NCBI GenBank assembly: GCA_037043455.1
Contig: JAWPHD010003240.1
Coordinates: 124,001-188,000 of the forward strand
Source: Cyrtodaria siliqua
Taxonomy: Eukaryota > Mollusca > Bivalvia > Adapedonta > Hiatellidae
Direction of reading: 5' to 3'
Length of the DNA stretch: 64,000 nucleotides
The translations under genes were made by a program, and so were the position numbers. Position 1 is the first letter of the stretch, and every line of letters begins with the position of its first letter. The notes under the pieces were generated by a model. That model worked only from the letters and a program-made list of their open reading frames with translations, was not told where the DNA came from and did not search any database. Shown here piece by piece: positions 27,201 through 39,200 of the stretch.

Positions 27201-30200
27201 TCTATAGTTTATCACAATTTTAACCTGCAACCTAACCTTGGCCATAACTTGAAAAGTAGTTGACCTATGTTCATAAAACTTCACACACATATTTATCTTT
27301 CCTCTAGGAATGTTGTTACACATGTTCAATAACTCTGACTCATTTTGGCAGACTTATAACCTTTTTCATAAACTTTAACAATTAAAAAAAAAAACAGTTC
27401 ATGAAAGATTGCACCCCCTGTCTTCAAACTTTATAGTCAGAGTGTCTTGCTGAAATAAGCTCATGGCAGACAACATAAGTGTTCCATGGAACACCCTTCT
27501 ATATAAAGAAAAAGCTAAGGTAAACTTTCTATGAATGTCAGTCACAGACACCTTGGTGTCTCACTATAAACTTGACGAATGGTGTACGTTCACTTGCTGT
27601 TAGTTTTTGTTAATGTCTTGTTCCTTGTGTCGCCTGTGCGGCATGGCGGAACTTGGTATCACTTTGTCTGTTGTCGTTGTCCGTCCGTCCGTCGTCCGTC
27701 AACCTGCAACCTTATCTTGGCCATAACTAAGTATTAGACCTATGTTCATGAAACTTCACACACATCTGGCCTTACCTCAAGAAATGGTACACATGTCCAA
27801 TAACTCTTTCATCTTGGCAGACTTATGCCCCTTTTCATAAACTTTAACCTGCAGCTTAATCTTACTGAACTAAGCACACGGCAGGCGACAAGTGTTCTGT
27901 GGAAGACCCATTTAGTTTTTTCCTGTCACTGAAAGTTCACAAGTTTACTATCAGTGCATAGATATTTCATCTAACAGTATGTTATATCTGGGGCTGAACT
28001 TTGATAAATGCAGCAATGCATCTGCATTTATTGTCAATACTGAATTTCAGTTCTTCCTGTCGCTGTATGGCCACAAGTTACCAGTGCTGTGTATGGATAT
28101 CTCGACTGACAGTACACTAATAGTGTCTGGTTCTGCTGACAGAAATGTGAAGATCTGGGGGCTGGACTTTGGAGATTGTCACAAGTCGATATTTGCCCAT
28201 GATGACAGGTGGGCAAGTTTTAATCATATTTGTAGGTCAAACACTGTACATACTAAATATTTCTTTCTGAGAAAATTTATAAGGAAATAACTGAACTTTA
28301 TACAGGTATTACAGTGTGTTTTTTTCTATATTTTGGGAACATATCCCATACCGTCACAATTGGAAAACTTTAGCGTGAGTTTTCATAAAAGTGGGATTTT
28401 TACCACGATTTTTCATAAAATTAAAAAAAAACAACAGTAAAACATTCATTTCATAATTTACCTTTAATACTGTTTAGCGTACAACACGATCAACAGAGGT
28501 ATTTAAAAATGTTTCATACTCAATAATTGGTACACTTGGAGAGGGGTTTAACTCAAGTTTAACAGCACAGTTTCCAAGCAAGCAAAATAGAATTGTCAAA
28601 AAAAGGAAATGTTGTGATACTCTAGTTTAAACTTATTTATTTGACATCGATTATAATGAAAACAAATGCAGATAAAGTGTCTTTCTCAGGGACACAACAC
28701 ATTATGGTCATGGCAGTATAAATCGAACCCATGACGACACTACCACTAGACCACAGCACTCCACATACTAGCTGTGCTGCCCTGCATACAAGATGTTATG
28801 TGGCATTGTGTTATAATTTTCATAAACATTTGGCACAGTGGTATGTTAGTGTTCATCTCATCGTTGTTTTCATTACAGTATTATGTGTGTCCAGTTTGTA
28901 CCGAAGACCCATCTTTTCTTCACCGGCGGTAAAGACAAGAAGATCAAGCAGTGGGATGCTGACAATTTCGAGCACATCATTACTCTAGAGGTGGGGAATA
29001 ATACCTTATATTGTGTGCTTATTAACCACATATCTTATAAGGTAGTGGGGTTTATTTTATAAATATGCAAAACATTTTAAGGTTGTGCTTGTTTACCATG
29101 TATCAATATAATATATATATATATACTATGAACAATTTAAACCAAGATATTGTTGCAACATCTCGTATGACATCACAAATAAAGGAAACAAAATGGCCGC
29201 TCTTAGTTTCCTAAGCCATGCCTGACAACCTTGATCTGAAAAGGCCCTACTGCAGTATTCTGTATTAAACAACATTTTAATAAACTATGTCTTTTTTACA
29301 TCTTGAAGGCTCACATTAATTTTCCTTCTTGTTTAAGATTGTCTGTATTGATATTACCGTATTGTGTTAATATATAGGAACCTAAATCACCATTTATCTT
29401 GTTACGCAGGGTCATCATGCAGAGGTGTGGTGTTTATGTATCAGCCCCAGTGGCAACATCCTGGCCAGTGGGTCACATGACAAGTCCCTCAGACTCTGGG
29501 AAAAGACCCACGAACCCCTTGTACTGGATGAGGAACGAGAGATGGTAAGGGAGATAACTGTGTTCATTCCATGTTGATGAAGTTCACAACAGTTACAGGG
29601 ACTGGAGGCATTCTGGAAGCATTATGATGTCAATCAAAACTGAACTACAAATTAATTCATCATAATGTATTTCAGTTTCATATTCAACGTGCAGTATGTA
29701 TACTGACGAGATAAAGAAACGCCTCATCGGGAATTTCCGCTATATATTGTATGTTCACTATGCTGCTGTTAATCGAATGGTACATGGCTACGTAAGACCT
29801 TTCTTTTCAGAAAAAATACTAAAACAACACAAAACACAGCAAATAGTATTTCTTCAAAGTTTGATTATTGGCAGAGTATCTGTTTGGCTCAAGCATGTGA
29901 GCAAACTTAGGATGCAAATTTCTGCAAACTCTTTACGTTAAATACAGTACTAAAATAGTCAATTTTTCAAAGAGGAACTTCAATATTTATGAATGTCTTG
30001 TTATAAAGTGTACTGTGATTAAAACGTCTACAACATCACAGTTGTGTCCTTTCTCTAACCAACTGCAACTTTGTTTTACAAAACATCTTGGGATTTCTTT
30101 GGAATATTATGTGGCATTAAGTGTGCGGTATATACAATATATAGCGGAAATTCCCGATGAGGCGTTTCTTTATCTCGTCAGTATATTAAAGTAGGCCCTA

Positions 30201-33200
30201 TGATCCATAGATTTTAATGATTGTTAATGAAATAGTTTGGTTTGAAAACTGCTGTGCATTTCAGAGTGCCTAGACGTCGAATATGAATCGAGATTTATTT
30301 TTATTACTTTCTATATGTTTTCATACCTGATATGATTAAATAGAATGAAAACGGACGCTCGTGAATCTGTTTGCAATCTTCGCGTAGCCATCCTCTAAGC
30401 TTCGCAAAGCCAAAAATTCATTCTGGCCCCCTCTGTTTACTTTAATTTTATGGACAGCCGAAACCTAAATGGCGACAACGGAACATTCCATTTTCAGGGT
30501 AAGGTGACTTAAAAAATCAGTTGACCAACAGTGGTGTAAATAATAAAATATAAACGCAGTATACTATTTACCTGCCTTTTATTTACTAGATATAATGTTT
30601 TTCATTCCAAAATAAAAGATAAGTGTGATCGATTGCTGGAGGTGCTGAACATTTAACAACAAAACACCCTGCATATAAACCTACGTTTTATTTGGTACAT
30701 CCGAACCCTAGAAACAGACATGCGCAGACGACAATTTCTTAAAATAATGCCGCCATGTTTTAATTTTTACACTATAAACATGGGGGTCAAAATGAGTTTT
30801 AGGCTTTGTGAAGCATAACAGATGGCTATGAGAAGATTGTAAACAGATCCAGGAGCATCTATTTTCATTCTATCTAACCGTATCAGGTATGAAAACATAT
30901 AGCAAGTAATAAAAAAAAAGCTGGATTCATATTTGACGTACAGGCACCTTGAAATGCACAGTTGACGACTCTTATAAATAGTTTGCTTTGTGACTGTAGT
31001 ACACTTTATTTGAACTATATGTACAACTGTTAGCATTATAAACCCTATGGTAATATATATTTATGGTTTAGTAATGAAGAAACAGCCGAATCGTCAAGTT
31101 TTCCAGACGAAACATTTTCAGAAACGTTAATTAAACTGAAGGCACCAAGGGGCTTAATTTAATGCATATGCACTCTTTCATATGCAGCTGAAACACATGT
31201 TGACGGGTTTTATTTGGATTGACACCATCCACCCTTCCAGTTCACCTCCAGTCCCTTTAAACGTTTTGTTGGTTCACTAAATAAAAAAATGTTTTCAACT
31301 TGCTGTTGGATAAAATAGACTTTGTTAAATAACCACTCATATCTGCAAATGTAACTTATCATTCAGTTAGCAAGTGGTTTCCAGTATTTTCTTTTTGTTG
31401 TTGTTTTTAAATAAATGCTGATATTAACATATTTTGCTTTTTAGGAGAGAGAAAAGGAGTTTGAAGAGACAGTTGCCAAAAGTGGTGAATCAGTGGTATG
31501 TGGATACTTTATTACTGTGGTGAATCAGTGGTATGTGGATACTTTATTACTGTGGTGAATCAGTGGTATGTGGATACTTTATTACTGTGGTGAATCAGTG
31601 GTATGTGGATACTTTATTACTGTGGGGAATCAGTGGTATGTGGACACTTTATTACTGTGGTGAATCAGTGGTATGTGGACACTTTATTACTGTGGTGAAT
31701 CAGTGGTATGTGAACACTTTATTTCTGTGGTGAATCAGTGGTATGTGGTCACTTTATTACTGTGGTGAATCAGTGGTATGTGGACACTTTATTACTGTGG
31801 TGAATCAGTGGTATGTGGACACTTTATTACTGTGGTGAATCAGTGGTATGTGGACACTTTATTACTGTGGTGAATCAGTGGTATATGGACACTTTATTAC
31901 TGTGGGGAATCAGTGGAATGTGGACACTTTATTACTGTGGGGAATCAGTGGTATGTGGACACTTTATTACTGTGGGGAATCAGTGGTATGTGGACACTTT
32001 ATTACTGTGATGAATCAGTGGTATGTGGACACTTTATTACTGTGGTGAATCAGTGGTATGTGGACACTTTATTACTGTGGTGAATCAGTGGTATGTGGAC
32101 ACTTTATTACTGTGGGGAATCAGTGGTATGTGGACACTTTATTACTGTGGTGAATCAGTGGTATGTGGACACTTTATTACTGTGGTGAATCAGTGGTATG
32201 TGAACACTTTATAACTGTGGTGAATCAGTGGTATGTGGACACTTTATTACTGTGGTGAATCAGTGGTATGTGGACACTTTATTACTGTGGTGAATCAGTG
32301 GTATGTGGACACTTTATTACTGTGGGGAATCAGTGGTATGTGGATACTTTATTACTGTGGGGAATCAGTGGTATGTGGACACTTTATTACTGTGGGTAAT
32401 CAGTGGTATGTGGATACTTTATTACTGTGGTGAATCAGTGGTATGTGGATACTTTATTACTGTGGGGAATCAGTGGTATGTGGATACTTTATTACTGTGG
32501 GGAATCAGTGGTATGTGGACACTTTATTACTGTGGTGCATCAGTCGTATGTGGATACTTTATTACTGTGGTGAATCAGTGGTATGTGGACACTTTATTAC
32601 TGTGGGGAATCAGTGGTATGTGGATACTTTATTACTGTGGTGAATCAGTGGTATGTGGACACTTTATTACTGTGGGGAATCAGTGGTATGTGGATACTTT
32701 ATTACTGTGGTGAATCAGTGGTATGTGGACACTTTATTACTGTGGGGAATCAGTGGTATGTGGACACTTTATTACTGTGGGGAATCAGTGGTATGTGGAC
32801 ACTTTATTACTGTGGTGAATCAGTGGTATGTGGACACTTTATTACTGTGGGGAATCAGTGGTATGTGGACACTTTATTACTGTGGTGAATCAGTGGTATG
32901 TGGACACTTTATTACTGTGGTGAATCAGTGGTATGTGGACACTTTATTACTGTGGTGAATCAGTGGTATGTGGACACTTTATTACTGTGGTGAATCAGTG
33001 GTATGTGAACACTTTATTACTGTGGTGAATCAGTGGTATGTGGACACTTTATTACTGTGGTGAATCAGTGGTATGTGGACACTTTATTACTGTGGTGAAT
33101 CAGTGGTATGTGGACACTTTATTACTGTGGGGAATCAGTGGTATGTGGATACTTTATTACTGTGGGGAATCAGTGGTATGTGGACACTTTATTACTGTGG

Positions 33201-36200
33201 GTAATCAGTGGTATGTGGATACTTTATTACTGTGGTGAATCAGTGGTATGTGGATACTTTATTACTGTGGGTAATCAGTGGTATGTGGACACTTTATTAC
33301 TGTGGTGCATCAGTGGTATGTGGATACTTTATTACTGTGGGGAATCAGTGGTATGTGGACACTTTATTACTGTGGTGCATCAGTGGTATGTGGATACTTT
33401 ATTACTGTGGGGAATCAGTGGTATGTGGACACTTTATTACTGTGGTGCATCAGTGGTATGTGGACACTTTATTACTGTGGGGAATCAGTCGTATGTGGAT
33501 ACTTTATTACTGTGGTGAATCAGTGGTATGTGGACACTTTATTACTGTGGGGAATCAGTCGTATGTGGATACTTTATTACTGTGGTGAATCAGTGGTATG
33601 TGGACACTTTATTACTGTGGGGAATCAGTGGTATGTGGATACTTTATTACTGTGGTGAATCAGTGGTATGTGGACACTTTATTACTGTGGGGAATCAGTG
33701 GTATGTGGACACTTTATTACTGTGGTGAATCAGTGGTATGTGGACACTTTATTACTGTGGGGAATCAGTCGTATGTGGACACTTTATTACTGTGGTGCAT
33801 CAGTGGTATGTGGACACTTTATTACTGTGGTGAATCAGTGGTATGTGGATACTTTATTACTGTGGGGAATCAGTGGTATGTGGACACTTTATTACTGTGG
33901 GAAATCAGTGGTATGTGGACACTTTATTACTGTGGGGAATCAGTGGTTTGTGGATACTTTATTACTGTGGTGAATCAGTGGTATGTGGACACTTTATTAC
34001 TGTGGGGAATCAGTGGTATGTGGACACTTTATTACTGTGTTGAATCAGTGGTATGTGGACACTTTATTACTGTGGTGTATCAGTGGTATGTGGACACTTT
34101 ATTACTGTGGTGAATCAGTGGTATGTGGATACTTTATTACTGTGGTGTATCAGTGGTATGTGGATACTTTATTACTGTGAGGAATCAGTGGTATGTGGAT
34201 ACTTTATTACTGTGGTGAATCAGTGGTATGTGGATACTTTATTACTGTGGGGAATCAGTGGTATGTGGATACTTTATTACTGTGGGGAATCAGTGGTATG
34301 TGAACACTTTATTACTGTGGGGAATCAGTGGTATGTGGATACTTTATTACTGTGGGGAATCAGTGGTATGTGGATACTTTATTACTGTGGTGAATCAGTG
34401 GTATGTGGATACTTTATTACTGTGGTGAATCAGTGGTATGTGGATACTTTATTACTGTGGTGAATCAGTGGTATGTGAATACTTTATTACTGTGTTGAAT
34501 CAGTGGTATGTGGATACTTTATTACTGTGGTGAATCAGTGGTATGTGGATACTTATTACTGTGGTGAATCAGTGGTATGTGGATACTTTATTACTGTGGT
34601 GAATCAGTGGTATGTGGATACTTTATTACTGTGGTGAATCAGTGTTATGTGGATACTTTATTACTGTGGTGAATCAGTGGTATGTGGATACTTTATTACT
34701 GTGGTGAATTAGTGGTATGTGGATACTTTATTACTGTGGTGAATCAGTGGTATGTGGATACTTTATTACTGTGGGGAATTAGTGGTATGTGGATACTTCT
34801 ATTACTGTGGGGAATCAGTGGTATGTGGATACTTTATTACTATGGTGAATCAGTGGTATGTGGCCACTTTATTACTGTGGTGAATCAGTGGTATGTGGAC
34901 ACTTTATTACTGTGGTGAATCAGTGGTATGCTGATACTTTATTACTGTGGTGAATCAGTGGTATGTGGATACTTTATTACTGTGGGGAATCAGTGGTATG
35001 TGGATAATTTATTACTGTGGTGAATCAGTGGTATGTGGATACTTTATTACTGTGGTGAATCAGTGGTATGTGGATACTTTATTACTGTGGTGAATCAGTG
35101 GAATGTGGATACTTTATTACTGTGGTGAACCAGTGGTATGTGGATACTTTATTACTGTGGGGAATCAGTGGTATGTGGTTACTTTATTACTGTGGTGAAT
35201 CAGTGGTATGTGGATACTTTATTACTGTGGTGAATCAGTGGTATGTGGATACTTTATTACTGTGGTGAATCAGTGGCATGTGGATACTTTATTACTGTGG
35301 GGAATCAGTGGTATGTGGATACTTTATTACTGTGGTGCATCAGTGGTATGTGGACACTTTATTACTGTGGTGAATCAGTGGTATGTGGATACTTTATTAC
35401 TGTGGTGAATCAGTGGTATGTGGATACTTTATTACTGTGGGGAATCAGTGGTATGTGGAGGAATCAGTGGTATGTGGATACTTTATTACTTAGGGGAATC
35501 AGTGGTATGTGGATACTTTATTACTGTGGTGAATCAGTGGTATGTGGATACTTTATTACTGTGGTGAATCAGTGGTATGTGGATACTTTATTACTGTGGT
35601 GAATCAGTGGTATGTGGATACTTTATTACTGTGGTGAATCAGTGGTATGTGGATACTTTATTACTGTGGTGAATCAGTAGTATGTGGATACTTTATTACT
35701 GTGGTGAATCAGTGGTATGTGGATGCTTTATTACTGTGGTGAATCAGTGGTATGTGGATACTTTATTACTGTGGTGAATCAGTGGTATGTGGATACTTTA
35801 TTACTGTGGGGAATCAGTGGTATGTGGATACTTTATTACTGTGGTGAATCAGTGGTATGTGGATACTTTATTACAGTGGGGAGTCAGTGGTATGTGGATA
35901 CTTTATTACTGTGGTGAATCAGTGGTATGTGGATACGTTATTACTGTGGTGAATCAGTGGTATGTGGATGCTTTATTACTGTGATGAATCAGTGGTATGT
36001 GGATACTTTATTACTGTGATGACTGTTCGAGTCAATCTGGTAAATCATAAATATTGAATGCACATCATCAATATACATCTTAATTTGATTTTTGATTATA
36101 GATGATGGATTGGTTTGTTTGAATGATGTGTTATAGCACGTTAGGCCATACATGTTCCATTTATTTTATGGTAGAGGCAGACCACCCCATTTTCCCTGGG

Positions 36201-39200
36201 TAGAACCAGTACTGTATACCTCTCATCATCCCTAAGAATCGACACTTTCTCTCTTGACAGTCAAGCTCCAATTGAGATCCGAAGCCGCAGCAGTAAGAGG
36301 CAAGAAAGTTTTAGATATAACGTCTTTACTATCCCGGCCACAAAGACGCTAGATGATAGGATTTATCCATGTGTAAACTACCATCATTTGACTCTGTATA
36401 ACCAATAATGGGCAGTGAAATATTTTCTGTTGGAATTTGTATATAATTTGTTTACAGGTTCCAGGAGAAACTAACAAAGAGACGGGCCTGGCTGGCAAAA
36501 AGTCTATAGAGACTGTGAAAGCAGTAAGTTGCTAGTACTTGGAATGTTTATACACAGTCAGGAGTGTAACTGATTTAAGTTACTTACTCAATAACGTTTT
36601 GGAGACATAACATTTAATTTAAAGAGTTTTGTTCAAATGTGCGCATAACTAATAAAATATACAAATATAACTATATTATAGAAATGTTGTTGTAAATATG
36701 TGTTTGATATCAAATAAAATATGAAAACAAATTCTTTAATATCTATAAATTATGCAGACACTACAATCTTCAGTTTTTTTGCCAGATTGTGTAGCAAATC
36801 CAGGCTTAGCGATTTCGGTCTGTCTGTCTGCATGTTCGTCTGTCTGCATGTCCATTTACGCGTTTTGACGTTTTGGTAAAAAAAAAATTGGTAAAAGCTG
36901 TTGTTTTTCTTCAGTTATCAAAAACAAATTGTCGGAAAGCTTTGAAACTTGGCACACATGTTCATTATCATTACACAATGTTGTGTGACAAGAACCATGA
37001 CTCTGTCTTTTATTTTACCTGAATTATCCCCCTTTTTACTTAGATTTTTCATTTAAAATGTTGAATTCACAATCTAGCATTCGCACTGCTTCACTTGTTT
37101 TTAAAGAAAATGTTCTGAGGTTAAATAAGTTAGAATTATTCTGTTTCCTTTGTTCTGCAATTAGGCTGAGCGACTGATGGAAGCGTTGGAGGTGTTTAAG
37201 GGAGAGAAAGAAAAGTGGAACCAGTATAGACTCGAATGTCAGTCAGCCAAAAAAAAGGTTGGTCACGTTCATTGATTATAAAATAACTTATAACTATAAA
37301 CAAGTGATTTGAGCTTATTGCAATTGCCCATTGCCTGACTACAGGGATATCTAGCACAAAACCATTATAAAGAAGAAAAAATCTCACTTGGAGAAATTTT
37401 ATGAGATTTTTTACTTTCTTTTTTACAACTTGTTTACTGCAAAATGGTAAAAGTAATGAGATTTGTTTGCTTATTTAACATTTTTGGATGAGATATTTGA
37501 GAAAATAGCGAGAGAGTCTCCCCAAAATTGATCCCTGTGACAATGAACTTCATCTCCTCCCTCTGAGGTCGCTGCCACAAAATGACCTTACATGTTATTA
37601 ATCTAGTATCATTTTGACTTTAACCCTGCTTGCATACAATTAACTAAAAAGTATTATTAAAATTTGAAGCTTTTAATTCTGCATTTTTCTACGGTATATT
37701 TAAATATATAATTTGCATTTAAATCAACATCTAGCAGTATGCAACACAATTTGCTTGAACCTCTGGTAATAAAATAATTAGTAATTAGTAAAAAAAAAGA
37801 AAAAAGTTTGCTGTGTGTCCCTTTAAGTCATTAAACGTGCTTGTTGTCAGTATTGGGTTAGATGATGACATTGGTACAGGGAAACAATTAGTTTGAACCA
37901 GCAATATCTTTAATCTTGGTTGCAGTTATAAAGTAATTTGATGCCGTTCTTCTCTATAGCTACCCGAGCCTGAGCCTCACCCCATGATGGTAGCATTTAA
38001 TGCTCATACTCCAGAAAAGTATGTCCTCATAGTCTTGAAGAAGGTCAAATCAAGGTTAGTGTTGCAGTTGTTTTCATTAATATTTGTAGAATAAATATTG
38101 AAGTTTAAAAAACTTTTTATTTTCCCGAAGGGAGGGAGCATATAATAATCGCACTATCCATTTGTCTGTCCGTTCGTCCTTCCTTCCGAAACAGTCATGT
38201 CTCAGCCAAAACTTTGAAAGTACTCGAGTGTTCACCAAAATGAGAAGGTATGTTGCATGCATGAATCAGGTCAGTACCTCAAAGGTCAAGGTCACACTTG
38301 AGGTCAAAGGTCAATGAGATTTAACTGTTTCGAGGGCATTTGTCATTTTCTGTGACATTTCTTGTTTATAGTATAAATGAGTATCAATCATATAGATGAG
38401 TTGTTTTAAGTTTCATTCATTTGATTATATTTAATTGATATAAACCCCATGTTACTTATATACATGATTTAGTGTTGTTGTTGATTTTCAGTGGTATGTA
38501 TAAATATTAATATAAATCTACGACTCATTGTAAACTAGCCTCATGCTGTTAAGCCACAACTGAATTCTTACTAAAAATTAACAAGTTAAAACATTAGTCG
38601 GTTCAAAATCTCTTTAGAGTTTATGTTGTATTGCTATATGTCTTGCCGACTAAAAATAAAACTTATCTTAACCCCTAGCTGTAGGATTGAATGGTTAGCT
38701 TATTTGCTGTGATTGAGTACTGGTAAGTTTACTTGCTGTGATTGAGTACTGGTAATGTGCCTATTTCAGTGAGTTGGAGGAGGCGTTGCTGGTGCTGCCA
38801 TTCCAGTATGTCGTGGACATGTTGAAGATCCTTGACCACTTCATCACCAGTGGCTGGGACGTAGAGCTTTCCTGTAGATGTCTTTTCTTCCTGCTCAGGT
38901 AGGTATAGGCAATACATGGTTTATGGTCCACTTGCTGGTCCTGTTGGGTCTACATGCTGGCTGTTTTGGATCCACATGTTGGCTGTTTTGGGTTTACATG
39001 CTGGCTGTTTTGGGTCCTCATGCTGGCTGTTTTGGGTCCAAATGCTGGCTGTTTTGGGTCCACATGCTGGCTGTTTTGGGTCCACATGCAAGCTGTTTAG
39101 GGTCCACATGCTGTCTGTTTTGGGTCCACATGCTGGCTGTTGTGTGTCCACATGCTGGCTGTTTTGGGTCCACATGCAAGCTGTTTTGTGTCCACATGCC

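Noticed and set aside
31533..35984. Many plus-strand frames of 60-171 codons ([15 protein letters not shown])
   Set aside because: 35-bp intronic minisatellite seeded by the exon Q donor; the frames end wherever the GGTGAATC variant yields TGA.
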